The notes under the pieces were generated by a model. That model had not been told where the DNA came from. It searched no databases and saw only the letters and a program-made list of their open reading frames with translations. Positions 8,757-17,412 of a DNA stretch of 64,000 nucleotides are shown piece by piece. The stretch covers positions 7,413,001 through 7,477,000 of the forward strand of contig NZ_CP015136.1 in assembly GCF_001618865.1 (NCBI RefSeq). The letters are read 5' to 3'. This stretch comes from Luteitalea pratensis. Lineage in GTDB: Bacteria; Acidobacteriota; Vicinamibacteria; Vicinamibacterales; Vicinamibacteraceae. Each line of letters opens with the position of its first letter. Position 1 is the stretch's first letter. A program made the translations under genes and the position numbers.

Positions 8757-9276
8757 GTTTCCTTGGCCGGCTCGGAGAGCCGGCCCTACCGTCGCCAGCC
8801 GTCGTCACGTGACGCATGAACCTGGCTGGATTGCCTGCGACGATCGTGCCTGGGGCAACGTCCCGGGTGACGACGCTGCCAGCACCGACGATGGCGTATT
8901 CACCAATGGTGAGGTTCGGCAGGATGGTGGCGCCGGAACCGATCGAGGCGCCCTTCTTGACCAGCGTCTTTTCGACCTTCCAGTCCGTTTCGGTCTGGAG
9001 GTCACCCGTGGCCGTTGTCGCACGCGGGTAGATGTCGTTGGTGAACATCACACCGTGACCGATGAAGACACCGTCTTCGATGGTCACGCCTTCGCAGATG
9101 AACGTGTGACTCGAGATCTTGCAGCGCTTGCCAACGGTTGCGCCCTTCTGGATCTCGACGCACGCACCGATCCTCGTGTCGTCGCCGATGTCGCAGCCAT
9201 ACAGGTTGATGAACTTCGAGAGCTTGACGCCACGTCCGAGCTTCACATCCGGCGCGATGGCCAGGTACGGATCCAC
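8746..9276 (-). CDS. Left-handed beta-helix N-acetyltransferase, WlbB-like
   Basis: A 176-residue hexapeptide-repeat acyltransferase. Imperfect (I/V/L)GxxxxI turns run through most of the chain (IGDDTRIGACVEI, VTIEDGVFIGHGV, ASIGSGATI, IGEYAIVGAGSVV) and it ends the helix with TIVAGNPARFM, typical of WbpD/WlbB-type enzymes that acetylate an amino-sugar acid using acetyl-CoA. The last 17 or so residues (reading GRAGSPSRPRK) are encoded by a REP-like palindrome at 8765-8789 and look like an added tail beyond the normal end of the fold. It follows the sugar transferase gene by 1 bp. Confidence 0.9.
   Translation of the reverse strand: MDPYLAIAPDVKLGRGVKLSKFINLYGCDIGDDTRIGACVEIQKGATVGKRCKISSHTFICEGVTIEDGVFIGHGVMFTNDIYPRATTATGDLQTETDWKVEKTLVKKGASIGSGATILPNLTIGEYAIVGAGSVVTRDVAPGTIVAGNPARFMRHVTTAGDGRAGSPSRPRKLGE
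8765..8789 (-). repeat. GTAG-headed REP-like palindrome inside the WlbB-like gene
   Basis: On the minus strand GTAGGG is followed by the palindrome CCGGCTC-TCC-GAGCCGG. It matches the form of REP elements that carry a GTAG tetranucleotide beside a hairpin. It is translated as part of the C-terminal tail of the acetyltransferase. Confidence 0.8.
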
Positions 9277-9277
9277 C

Positions 9278-10393
9278 CTATGCGGCTCCCTTGAACATCG
9301 CGAAGGGCGTGGCGGCGAGGATCCTGATGTCGCCCCACAGCGTTCGCGTCCTGGCGTACTCCAGGTCCATGCGGACCATCTCGTCGAATGTCGTACGGCT
9401 GCGGCCGTTCACCTGCCACAGCCCGGTGATGCCCGGCTTGGCCTCGAGGACGCGGCGACGATGCCAGGGCTGATACTTGTCGACTTCGAAGGGCAGCGGC
9501 GGCCGCGGCCCGACCAGCGACATGTCACCCCGCAGCACGTTCCAGAACTGCGGCAGTTCGTCGAGACTGGTCTTGCGCAACAGGTTCCCCACCGCCGTGA
9601 CCCGGGAGTCGTTGGTCAGCTTGAAGACCTCGCCGCCGCTGCGTGGTTGCGTGCCGCTCGAGGTGATGAACCAGGTCACGTACTCGTTGTGGAGCGCGTT
9701 TCCCGCATCGGCACGCATGCTCCGGAACTTGAGCATCGTGAACGGCTCGCCGCGTCTGCCGATGCGTACCTGCCTGAACAGCGCCGCGCCCGGCGATGTC
9801 ATCCTGACCGACAGGTAGGCGAGCAGCATCAACGGGGCGAACAGGGCGAGCAGAAGGACGCTGCCCACGATGTCCACGGCCCGTTTCGCCAGGTCGGCCG
9901 CGCGATCCGTGTGCACGGGGACGAACGCGTCGATGAGCAGGTCCACGGGCGGCAGGTGCGCGCCTGTGTCCTTCCAGCGAGCGCCGTGGACGTACACGCG
10001 CGTGGAGAGTGACGCGGTGCCGGCCGCTTCCGGGTCGGCGGCAAGGTGACGGCGCAGGCGACGCACCACTTTGTGCGTGAGGTCCCGCGAGGCCTCGGGG
10101 AGGATCAGCCCGAGCACGGTGCCCTGCTCGAGCCAGCCGAGCATGTCGCCGTCGCGCTTGACCAGACCTGCCGCACGCAGGACGGATCCCCAATCGCCGT
10201 CGGTGTCGTGGCCGCGATCGAGCACGATGACGGCGAACGACGCGTTCAACCTGTCGGCCCGCTTGCGCTCCCGCACGAGCGTGTCCTTGAACAGGCGTTG
10301 ACCCAGCAGGTACGCCTCGCGCGGTCGTCCGTCTGCACGCGTGACCGGCGCTGATTGCCGCCCGATGTCCATACCCGTCAGCGGCGCGTTCAC
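9278..10393 (-). CDS. Initiating sugar-phosphate transferase with an N-terminal GGDEF-like domain
   Basis: A 371-residue membrane enzyme. The C-terminal 200 residues are a bacterial sugar transferase domain (WcaJ/PssA/EpsL family): a hydrophobic hairpin near 170-195, FTMLKFRSM, then KTSLDELPQFWNVL and SLVGPRP with the Asp-Glu catalytic pair, ending in PGITGLWQVNGRS. It should move a hexose-1-phosphate from a nucleotide sugar to undecaprenyl phosphate, the first step of the repeat unit. The first 150 residues look like a degenerate GGDEF or related sensor domain (RERKRADRLNASFAV then RDGDMLGWL) without a GGDEF motif. It is related to the small protein encoded just upstream. Confidence 0.9.
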   Translation of the reverse strand: MNAPLTGMDIGRQSAPVTRADGRPREAYLLGQRLFKDTLVRERKRADRLNASFAVIVLDRGHDTDGDWGSVLRAAGLVKRDGDMLGWLEQGTVLGLILPEASRDLTHKVVRRLRRHLAADPEAAGTASLSTRVYVHGARWKDTGAHLPPVDLLIDAFVPVHTDRAADLAKRAVDIVGSVLLLALFAPLMLLAYLSVRMTSPGAALFRQVRIGRRGEPFTMLKFRSMRADAGNALHNEYVTWFITSSGTQPRSGGEVFKLTNDSRVTAVGNLLRKTSLDELPQFWNVLRGDMSLVGPRPPLPFEVDKYQPWHRRRVLEAKPGITGLWQVNGRSRTTFDEMVRMDLEYARTRTLWGDIRILAATPFAMFKGAA

Positions 10394-10403
10394 GAGCGTG
10401 CTC

Positions 10404-10835
10404 CTAGGCGGTGACGAAGGCCATGATGTCCAACTGCACCATCCGCAGCTTCAGGCGCTCGGCGAGGGGTGCTGGCAGCCGACGGCGCAGGGCGGTTTCG
10501 ACGCGCCGTTCGAACGTGGCCACGTCGGCCCCCGCGGTTGCCGGGAACGTCAAGACTGCGCCGGCGATGTGACCCTGGCGATACCATCCGACGACATCAG
10601 TGTCACGGAGCGTCAGGCGAAGGCCCGCGAAGACCTTCTTGGCGCTGGCGTGAGGAAGGCCAGCCGGCTGATTGGGTACAGGCTCCAGGCTGGCGAGCAG
10701 GACGCGAACCGGCTGGTTTGCCCGCTCGGCGCGTGCCCGTTCGATGCCGAGGAAGTACATGAATGCCTCCTCGTCGTACTCCGAGCCCTGCGGGCACTCG
10801 AGCAGTCGGGTAGATCCGACCCAATGCGTGGCCAT
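10404..10835 (-). CDS. Stand-alone degenerate GGDEF-like protein
   Basis: About 143 residues from the ATG at 10835; an open frame runs on to 10895. The pattern ERARAERANQPVRVLL, then VFAGLRLTLRDTDVVGWYRQGHIAGAVL and ERRVETALRRRL parallels the first 150 residues of the downstream sugar transferase, so the two are probably paralogous domains, one free and one fused. No catalytic GGDEF or I-site can be seen. It may tune the transferase, for example by heterodimerising with its N-terminal domain; this is inference. Confidence 0.65.
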   Translation of the reverse strand: MATHWVGSTRLLECPQGSEYDEEAFMYFLGIERARAERANQPVRVLLASLEPVPNQPAGLPHASAKKVFAGLRLTLRDTDVVGWYRQGHIAGAVLTFPATAGADVATFERRVETALRRRLPAPLAERLKLRMVQLDIMAFVTA

Positions 10836-11064
10836 CAACGACATCCTTGTGTGTATGAGGAGCAGCCTCATCCACATAAGCAATCGGAAGGCCACATCGG
10901 AACGACTCGGAAGCGATTGTATCCCGAACTCGCGACTGGCGACTAAATTATTGGAAAATAAACAGATAGGGCTATCAATCTAGCCGCGGAAGGCAATCTG
11001 CCGGAGGATAATAGTCCGCAAAGTAGTCGCGATCCATGGAGCATTAAGTCACCCTGTATGTTGA

Positions 11065-11976
11065 CTATTTCGAGCCGTATCCATAGTAGTTGCCGTAGTA
11101 GTCCTCGCGGTGGATTTCCCGAGGATCGACGGCATTCAGGATGACGCCGAGCAGGCGCCCAGGACCCAATGCATCAGTAGCGGCTTGCAGTTCCGCGAAC
11201 CGGGTGGCCGCGGCACGAACGACGAGAATTGCGCCATCCACCGTTTCCAGGATGATGCGGGCGTCGGCCAGCCCCGCCGCGGGCGGGGAGTCGACGATCA
11301 CCCAGTCGTACGTCGAGCCGGCGTTGGCGATCAGGCGCGACATCCGCCCTGACGAGAGATCGCCGACCGGATTGGCCTGAGGCCGTCCTGCTGGAAGCAG
11401 CGACAGTGTTCCGGTGACGGGTACCACCGCCGGCACGTCCTCTGCCTCTGCTCGCAGTGCGTCCAGCAGGCCATGCGCACCCGACACGTGAAACAAGTGG
11501 TGCAGGGTCGGCCGGCGCATGTCGGCATCCACCAGCAGCACCTTGCGGCGATACGACTCGCTGAGCGTCAGCGCGAGGTTCACGGCGACGTGGCTCTTGC
11601 CGTCTCCAGGGGCCGGCGAGGTAACCAGCAGGCTCTTGAGCGTGCGCTCGGTTTGCAGTCGATTCAGCGCCGCCGCAAGGTTGCGGAACTGCTCGATGAG
11701 CACCGGGTTCGCATCGGCGGCAGAGACCAGCCGCGCAGTCGGCACATCATCGACGCTGCGCTGCACCTGCTCCGGGAGCGGCTTGACGTCGACGCGGGCT
11801 ACCTCGGGAACGCGTGCCGGAGCCGATGTGGGCCGCTGTTCGGGGGGGTGACTCGCACGTGGCGGAGCGGCCGGGCTGTCGGCAAACTGCCACGGCATGT
11901 CGATGTCGGCGTCTGTGGCCGCCTGTTCGGGCTGTTCCCCTCTTGCCCGTCTGAGGGCGTCGTCAATCCGGCTCAT
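11065..11976 (-). CDS. Tyrosine autokinase (CpsD/BY-kinase type) of the exopolysaccharide system
   Basis: A 303-residue cytoplasmic BY-kinase without the membrane half. Walker A is PAPGDGKS at 121-128, Walker A' is LLVDADMRRP near 150-160 and Walker B is VIVDSPP. The C-terminus has a tyrosine cluster (DYYGNYYGYG, last 12 residues), the usual autophosphorylation site. The activating partner is presumably the Wzz/GNVR protein encoded two genes upstream. In known systems cycles of phosphorylation control polymer length and export. The family fits XrtA-cluster kinases, which are also separate from the chain-length protein. Confidence 0.92.
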   Translation of the reverse strand: MSRIDDALRRARGEQPEQAATDADIDMPWQFADSPAAPPRASHPPEQRPTSAPARVPEVARVDVKPLPEQVQRSVDDVPTARLVSAADANPVLIEQFRNLAAALNRLQTERTLKSLLVTSPAPGDGKSHVAVNLALTLSESYRRKVLLVDADMRRPTLHHLFHVSGAHGLLDALRAEAEDVPAVVPVTGTLSLLPAGRPQANPVGDLSSGRMSRLIANAGSTYDWVIVDSPPAAGLADARIILETVDGAILVVRAAATRFAELQAATDALGPGRLLGVILNAVDPREIHREDYYGNYYGYGSK

Positions 11977-11997
11977 TGCGCTGTCGTCGTTCGCTCT

Positions 11998-12960
11998 CTA
12001 CCTGTAAGTCGGCCATCGCTTCCAGAACTGGAGTGCGTGCCAGAAGGAGCGGCGGCGTGGCCTCCCGTTGGTCGCCACCGCCACGGGCACTCCGGGCGGG
12101 GGAGCCGCGCCAGTATCCGATGTGTTACCAGACTGCTCGACCAGACCCGCCGTTGGGTGGAGGTCGAAGTCCCGGGCGACTTCCAGGACGACCTGCTGCG
12201 AGACGAGCGACTCGTCGCGGGCAAACGCCGAAACGAGCGCGTTGTCGCAGAGCACGTTGATCGTTCTCGGAATCCCGCCCGAATACTCGTAGACGGCCAG
12301 AATGGCCTCTCGGGTGAACACCTCGGCGCTGCCGCCAGCCAGGCCGATGCGCTTGGCGATGTAGGCAGCCGACTCGCGCAGGGTGAGGGGCACCAGCTCA
12401 CATCGCAGGGCGATGCGTTGCTTCAGTTGCCGCAATGACGGGTCGTTCAAGCGGTCCGCGAGTTCCGGTTGACCGACCAGGATGAGCGTGAGCAGCTTCT
12501 GATCCGGCTTCTCGATGTTGGCCAGGAGGCGCACTTCCTCGAGGAGTCTGTTCGGCAGGCTGTGGGCCTCGTCGATCACCAGGGCCGTCACCTTGCCCGC
12601 GGCCGCACGGTCCTCCAGCAGGCGCGTCGCAGCCTGCAGGAACTTCGTCTTGCTGGCAGCGACTTCTTCAGGCAGCCCGAGCTGCGCGGTCATGAACTCG
12701 AAGAACTCGGCGCGACGCAGCGTCGGATTGCGGAGGTAGGCGACGAGCTGGCTCGATTGCACGCCCGCCATTGCCACGGTCAGCATCGTCGTCTTGCCGG
12801 TGCCCGCCTCCCCCGTCATCACCAGGATGCCCCTGGGCGACGACAGCCCGTAGCTCAGTGTGCCGAGCGCCTCCCTGTACCGCTCCGTAAGGAACAGGTA
12901 CCGAGGGTTCGGAGTCAGTTCGAACGGCCGCTCGGTGAAGCCGAAGAAGCGCTCGTACAC
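11998..12960 (-). CDS. ExeA/GspA-type AAA ATPase of the exopolysaccharide cluster
   Basis: A 320-residue ATPase opening with MYERFFGFTERPFELTPNP, the standard start of ExeA-like proteins. Walker A is GEAGTGKTT near 50-58 and Walker B is ALVIDEAH near 128; arginine and sensor regions follow (LTLILVGQPELADRL). There is no clear peptidoglycan-binding domain, which ExeA itself has, and the last 40 residues are basic and poorly conserved. The same family is a regular member of XrtA-exosortase polysaccharide clusters, where its exact job is not known. It lies 21 bp upstream of the kinase gene. Confidence 0.9.
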   Translation of the reverse strand: MYERFFGFTERPFELTPNPRYLFLTERYREALGTLSYGLSSPRGILVMTGEAGTGKTTMLTVAMAGVQSSQLVAYLRNPTLRRAEFFEFMTAQLGLPEEVAASKTKFLQAATRLLEDRAAAGKVTALVIDEAHSLPNRLLEEVRLLANIEKPDQKLLTLILVGQPELADRLNDPSLRQLKQRIALRCELVPLTLRESAAYIAKRIGLAGGSAEVFTREAILAVYEYSGGIPRTINVLCDNALVSAFARDESLVSQQVVLEVARDFDLHPTAGLVEQSGNTSDTGAAPPPGVPVAVATNGRPRRRSFWHALQFWKRWPTYR

Positions 12961-12989
12961 GACCGGCTATCGCCTCTATTTCACAGACC

Positions 12990-13010
12990 GGGTACCGGGT
13001 ACCGGGTAAC
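12990..13010. repeat. gggtacc heptad array (3 units)
   Basis: Units gggtacc, gggtacc and gggtaac fill most of the 62-bp gap between the Wzz gene and the ATPase gene. The unit contains the palindrome GGTACC. Confidence 0.85.
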
Positions 13011-13022
13011 GGAGCCGGCGGT

Positions 13023-14624
13023 TCACAGCACGAACTTCCAGAGTCGCAGGAACCATACCAGGCCCACAGTGCCCACGAGCAGCGCTGCTGCTGACGCGGC
13101 TTCGATCCACCGGCGACGCATGCGGCGACGCACGTCCTGCTCGGTGGTCACATACGGCAACAGCGCCAGGACGGGGAGGTCGACCGAGCCCACCAGTTCC
13201 GCCTCAGTGCGCATGGTCGAGTCCCGCAGGAAGGCAAGCCCCACGAGCGCGCAGCCCACGCCCAATCCCGCGGCGGCACCCATCAAGTTGATTCTTGGGC
13301 GGTTGGGACTGGACGGCCGCTGCGGCAGGTTGGGCGGATCGAGGATCCGGAATTGCTCGCCGATCTGCCGCTGTTCCAGGCTGGCGGCGAGCCTGGAGTT
13401 CTCGCTCTTGGACAGCAGTTCGCGGTAACTCGTCTGCAGCGTGTCGTAGTCACGCGTGAGAGCCACCCATTCGGATTCGACGCCAGGTACCGACTCGAGT
13501 CGCGCTTGATAACCGGCGATCTCGGCGCGCAGGCGCCGCTCGGCTTCCGTCTTGAACGCGATCTGCCGATCGAGGCTTTCGATCTCGGCCCCCTGCTCAC
13601 GAAGCTTGTCACGGCGTCGCGTGTCCTCGGAATTAGCCACCCGTGGCGCAACAGCGTCAGGGGAGAGCGGCCGCTGGAGCGCTTCGGCATCGACCTGGCG
13701 CTCGAGGTCCTCGATCAAGCGCCTGGTGCGGATCACGTCAGGATGCTTCGGACTGAGTCGAAGCTCCATCTGGGACAGCGCCCGCCGTGCTGCGTCCAGC
13801 CGTTGCTCTGGACTGGCGTTCTTCGGGAGACCCGACGCCGGATCGGTCGTCGTGCTGGGCTCTTCCTCCTGTGAGGCCTCCGCAAGCAGCCGCTGCAGAA
13901 TGAGCTTGCGATCCCTGTCGCGTGCCAGCGACTCGACGGTGGCCTGCAGGTTGAGCTGGGCGCTCTGGATCGCCTGCATGTTGGTCTGCATCTGCGTCGG
14001 CAGGCGGCCGGCATTGCGTTCGCGGAATGTCTTGAGCTTCTGCTCCTGCGCCTCGAGCCGGGTCCGGGCGTCGCCCATCTGCGCCTCGAGGAAGGCACTG
14101 GTCTGCTCGGCCTGGGTGCCTCGCTCCCGGGCGTTCGTGTCGATGAAGAAGCTGGCGAGACGCTCCACCACTTTCTGGGCCGTGGTTGCGTCCTCGTAGT
14201 CGAAAGACACGCGGAACGATTCTGCTCCAGCGTCACCACGCCGCGACACCTCGATGACAGGCGTGATCGTGACGCGCCCCTGCATGCGCTGGACCACGTC
14301 TTCCATCGGGTACTTGCGTCGATCTTCCGGGAACAGGTTCAAGTCCACGATCAGCCGCTCGAGCTGCGTGCGGCTGAGGACCTGCTGGCTGATCGCACGC
14401 AGACGATCCTCGATGCGCTCGGTGACCGTGGCGCTGACGTAGGCCTCCGGAACCCGCTGCGGCACGATCTGGATCAGTGTCTGCGAGCGGTAGACGCTCG
14501 GCAGTTGGCGTGAGGTGATCAATCCGCCCAGGACTCCGACGAGGAGCGGAACGATCACGAGCCAGCGCCAGCGCAGGAGGGCCTTCAGAATGGCATCGGG
14601 AGAGAGTTGACGACCTGGAATCAT
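13023..14624 (-). CDS. Wzz/GNVR-domain polysaccharide chain-length determinant
   Basis: A 533-residue polysaccharide co-polymerase. A membrane segment lies near 20-40 (WLVIVPLLVGVLGGLI) and a pair near 445-465 and 505-525; between them is a long coiled-coil periplasmic region (roughly 150-410) and the GNVR-like stretch in which a conserved Arg/Gln-rich segment precedes FRILDPPNLPQRPSSPNR. The cytoplasmic C-terminus is short and has no kinase domain, in agreement with the separate kinase gene. It should set polymer length and couple synthesis to the SLBB export protein. The start is 4 bp from the stop of the beta-barrel gene. Confidence 0.92.
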   Translation of the reverse strand: MIPGRQLSPDAILKALLRWRWLVIVPLLVGVLGGLITSRQLPSVYRSQTLIQIVPQRVPEAYVSATVTERIEDRLRAISQQVLSRTQLERLIVDLNLFPEDRRKYPMEDVVQRMQGRVTITPVIEVSRRGDAGAESFRVSFDYEDATTAQKVVERLASFFIDTNARERGTQAEQTSAFLEAQMGDARTRLEAQEQKLKTFRERNAGRLPTQMQTNMQAIQSAQLNLQATVESLARDRDRKLILQRLLAEASQEEEPSTTTDPASGLPKNASPEQRLDAARRALSQMELRLSPKHPDVIRTRRLIEDLERQVDAEALQRPLSPDAVAPRVANSEDTRRRDKLREQGAEIESLDRQIAFKTEAERRLRAEIAGYQARLESVPGVESEWVALTRDYDTLQTSYRELLSKSENSRLAASLEQRQIGEQFRILDPPNLPQRPSSPNRPRINLMGAAAGLGVGCALVGLAFLRDSTMRTEAELVGSVDLPVLALLPYVTTEQDVRRRMRRRWIEAASAAALLVGTVGLVWFLRLWKFVL

Positions 14625-14628
14625 GTGC

Positions 14629-16158
14629 TTATGGCGTCTTGCGTTGGCTCGCCCGCATCGTGGAACCGATGATGGGCAGACGGACCGAAAGGCCTACGCG
14701 GAAGGCGCTCCTGTCGTAGTGAGCCGGGAAGCCGATCGGAACCTCCACCGTCTCGTCGAGCCGCTGACGGTAGCACCCGTAGGACACTGTGGCGGCCAGC
14801 GTGGACGTGAGACGAATGTTGGCCGTTGCGCGGCCACCAAACACATCGCTGGCGTTGCTGGTCGTCAACCCCGTCGGTGAGTTCCAGGTCGTGTAAATCG
14901 CCTCGAAGCGCGTCTCGAGCCTCGACGCGATCTGCCGTGACAGCGACGCTGACAATGCGTCATTGGTGTACACATTTGCAGTGATGCCCTGGAATGGCGC
15001 GAAGTCCCGCCGGTACGACACCTCCGCCGACGTAGTGCCCGTCGAACTCGACACCCGAAAGGTCGCCGAGCCGGACGGCACCCAACTCGTGTAGAGCTGA
15101 GAGGTCTCGGCCACCGTAGACTCGACACGGGTCGCCCCGAAGAGCGCTTGCAAGGTCAGCTGTGTGCGACTTCGACCAACTTCCCCGGAGTAATCAGGCC
15201 CACCCTCGATTCGGTGGGTGTAGGTGGTGATCGCAGCGGTATCGGCCGTCAGCGCCGACGTTTCCATCCGGCTATACCGATACTCAACGCGCCCACGAAC
15301 CCGCGTCTTGTAGCCGAGGTGCTGCGTGATTCCGATCGAGTCGGAGCCGTTATCGGCGTAGCTCTCCTCGCCGTAGTAGCGCTGCGCTCGCTCGTAGATG
15401 AAGGTCGTAGCGGCGCGGTGCCCCATCTCCTGCTCGACGCTCACCAGGCCATTGACGCCGATGGATGCCTGATCGACGAGGCCGGCAAGGGACGCGCCAG
15501 GCTGCGCGTCTGTCACGGGGCCGATGCCGACTGGCGACAGCACGTTCAACAACGGTTCGTAGGCGACCCGCCCCGTGACGTCCGCCGTCGTCGTCCTGCC
15601 GAGTGCCATCGAGCCAGTGAGTGAGGCGCCGCCCCCGGCAGCAGGTCCGGTCAGGTAGGCGGGATACGACATGACAACGCCATTGGTCTCAGCCTGCCAG
15701 GACCGCAGGTTGTTGCCTCGGTGGTAGGTCAATGCGCCATCCAGGCTGCCGGCCGGGCCGCTCTCGGTAAGAATCGGCTGATCGCCGACCACGGCCGCGG
15801 GCGTGCCGCTGTTGTCGTCGTAGCCGCCAAGGGCGCTGGCGGAGAACGTCAAGCTCTGACGCGTCGGTCCGGCGACGCGCGACTGACGGGCCCCGGGTCT
15901 TCCCGCATCGCTCGAGGCTGCGCGACGCGACACTCGACCCTGACGGCCGCCCCGCCCCTGCCGCGCTGGCTCCTGCTGCCCTGTCTCGGGCGGCTGTGCG
16001 TCAGCAGGCGCATCGGCCGGAGCCTGTTCGGCCGGCTGTGCCGGATCGACAGGTTGAGGCTGTGGGCGAGGCGGCACCGGTGCCTGCGCGCGCGCGTCGG
16101 CCGACACCGCCGTCAGCAGCATCGACAGCAGAATCGCGGCGCGGCCCATCGATGTCAT
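14629..16158 (-). CDS. Outer-membrane beta-barrel protein of the exopolysaccharide system
   Basis: A 509-residue secreted protein. An N-terminal signal peptide ends near ADARAQA; a Pro/Gln/Ala-rich and then Arg-rich linker covers about 25-100; from about 105 to the end, alternating hydrophobic/polar strands with aromatic girdles (for example QSLTFSASALGGYDDNSG and RSAFRVGLSVRLP) indicate a barrel of some 16-20 strands. Position between the SLBB export protein and the Wzz protein matches the outer-membrane protein that accompanies XrtA-type clusters (TIGR03016-like). It probably helps the polymer across the outer membrane. Confidence 0.8.
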   Translation of the reverse strand: MTSMGRAAILLSMLLTAVSADARAQAPVPPRPQPQPVDPAQPAEQAPADAPADAQPPETGQQEPARQGRGGRQGRVSRRAASSDAGRPGARQSRVAGPTRQSLTFSASALGGYDDNSGTPAAVVGDQPILTESGPAGSLDGALTYHRGNNLRSWQAETNGVVMSYPAYLTGPAAGGGASLTGSMALGRTTTADVTGRVAYEPLLNVLSPVGIGPVTDAQPGASLAGLVDQASIGVNGLVSVEQEMGHRAATTFIYERAQRYYGEESYADNGSDSIGITQHLGYKTRVRGRVEYRYSRMETSALTADTAAITTYTHRIEGGPDYSGEVGRSRTQLTLQALFGATRVESTVAETSQLYTSWVPSGSATFRVSSSTGTTSAEVSYRRDFAPFQGITANVYTNDALSASLSRQIASRLETRFEAIYTTWNSPTGLTTSNASDVFGGRATANIRLTSTLAATVSYGCYRQRLDETVEVPIGFPAHYDRSAFRVGLSVRLPIIGSTMRASQRKTP

Positions 16159-16162
16159 CGCT

Positions 16163-16792
16163 TTATTTTTCGGGAACCACCACTGTGTCGCCGGGCTCGA
16201 GCACGACGTTCATCTCCACCCGCTTGCCCTTGGCGATGTCCTTGTAGGGCACCTTCAAGGTCGTCGTCTTGCCGTCGGCGACACGGAGAACGGTGATCTC
16301 GTTTGCGTCCGCGAACTCGGTAAGGCCGCCGGCCAGCGCGATGAACTGCATGACCGTGACGGTCGATCGCAGCGGATACACGCCCGGTTTGGCTACCTCT
16401 CCGGTGATGAACACCTTGCGGCTGTTCATCTGCTTGAGGATGACGGTGACCGATGCGTCGGTGACGAACTCACGCAGGGCGGTCTGGATATGGTCCGCCA
16501 GATCGTTGGGCGTAAGCCCGGCGGCCTTGACGTCGCGGATCAAGGGCATGGTGATCATCCCGTCGGTGCGCACCGTGACTTCGACCGAGACGTCCGCCTC
16601 CCGCCAGACATGAATGGCGAGCACATCCTCCGGCCCGATCGTGAAGCCCGGTTCGGTGGTCACGGACGGCTCGGTCGGGGTGCCGGAGCCAGGGGGCGCG
16701 GGACGCGACTGCGCCGTCGCGGCGTGTTCGCTTCCGAGGGTCAGGGCCAGGACCATCGCGAGGAGCACGGGCAACACAGAAATCTTCGACAT
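16163..16792 (-). CDS. Polysaccharide export protein with SLBB domain (Wza-like)
   Basis: A 209-residue periplasmic/outer-membrane protein. A signal peptide runs to about residue 28 (cleavage after ATA-Q); no lipobox Cys is seen. The Poly_export domain begins with FTIGPEDVLAIHVWREADVS and an SLBB domain follows with VFITGEVAKPGVYPL and TVVVPEK at the end. An open frame continues upstream to 17071 but runs through an intergenic repeat, so the ATG at 16792 is preferred. It should form the periplasmic part of the export channel together with the beta-barrel protein. Confidence 0.9.
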   Translation of the reverse strand: MSKISVLPVLLAMVLALTLGSEHAATAQSRPAPPGSGTPTEPSVTTEPGFTIGPEDVLAIHVWREADVSVEVTVRTDGMITMPLIRDVKAAGLTPNDLADHIQTALREFVTDASVTVILKQMNSRKVFITGEVAKPGVYPLRSTVTVMQFIALAGGLTEFADANEITVLRVADGKTTTLKVPYKDIAKGKRVEMNVVLEPGDTVVVPEK

Positions 16793-16819
16793 CTGGAGAG
16801 ACCGCTTCGGCGTCCGTCG

Positions 16820-16852
16820 ACCTTCCGCCTTCGCCGAGGCTACGGCGGACAG
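16820..16852. repeat. Imperfect palindrome of the ccgcc-ttcgcc-gaggc-tac-ggcgg family
   Basis: An imperfect hairpin in the 100-bp gap between the NusG-like and export genes. Related cores (cgccgaagcc and its complement) occur in mfd (31861-31916), upstream of mfd (35416-35468) and four times in the repeat protein gene near 27.3-27.9 kb. Confidence 0.6.
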
Positions 16853-16893
16853 GGAATCGGCGGCTACAAAGTAGCTATGCGGACGCAAGATAG

Positions 16894-17412
16894 CTATGCT
16901 GACGCCGGCCAGGCGGACGACTCCGGCACCTCGACGGCGACGGAACGCTGCAGCAACGAGATCGAGACGATCAGGCGATTCTTGCTCTTCACCGACTGCA
17001 GGATGCCACTCGTGCCGGCCAGTGGGCCGCCGATGATGCGAATCCGCTGCCCGACGTAATGGAACGGCCACGGCTCCACCGGAAGCCCTGACTCCACCAG
17101 TAGGCGCAACGACTCGATCTCCTCATCGTCTATCGGCTGCGGAATCTGCCCGGTGCTGACGACGTGGAGGACGCCCGGTGTGGTCAGGATGGGCAGCCGG
17201 TGCTGGACGTCGAACCGGCAGAAGACGTATCCGGCAAACAGCGGCATCTGCATCGTCTTGACCCGATCGGACCAGCGGCGTCGCTCGGTATGCAATGGCA
17301 GAAAAGTTTCGTAGCATTTACCCGCGAGAGACTCGGTGACGACACGCTCGGTCCGCGGCTTGACGCGCAATGCAAACCACTCGAGCGGGGAATCAGGCAA
17401 TTCGGAATTCAT
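16894..17412 (-). CDS. NusG-like transcription antiterminator of the exopolysaccharide operon
   Basis: A 172-residue NusG paralogue (RfaH/LoaP/UpxY class). The NGN domain covers about 12-110 (EWFALRVKPRTERVV at the start, PLFAGYVFCRFD in the middle) and a KOW domain about 118-150 (GQRIRIIGGPLAGTSGIL). It is the first gene of a 17-kb operon, the usual place for an operon-specific antiterminator that keeps RNA polymerase processive. Its first codons lie in a repeat of the aattccgaattgcc type, so the true start could differ; the ATG at 17412 gives the family's usual length. An open frame to 17646 is less likely. Confidence 0.88.
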   Translation of the reverse strand: MNSELPDSPLEWFALRVKPRTERVVTESLAGKCYETFLPLHTERRRWSDRVKTMQMPLFAGYVFCRFDVQHRLPILTTPGVLHVVSTGQIPQPIDDEEIESLRLLVESGLPVEPWPFHYVGQRIRIIGGPLAGTSGILQSVKSKNRLIVSISLLQRSVAVEVPESSAWPASA

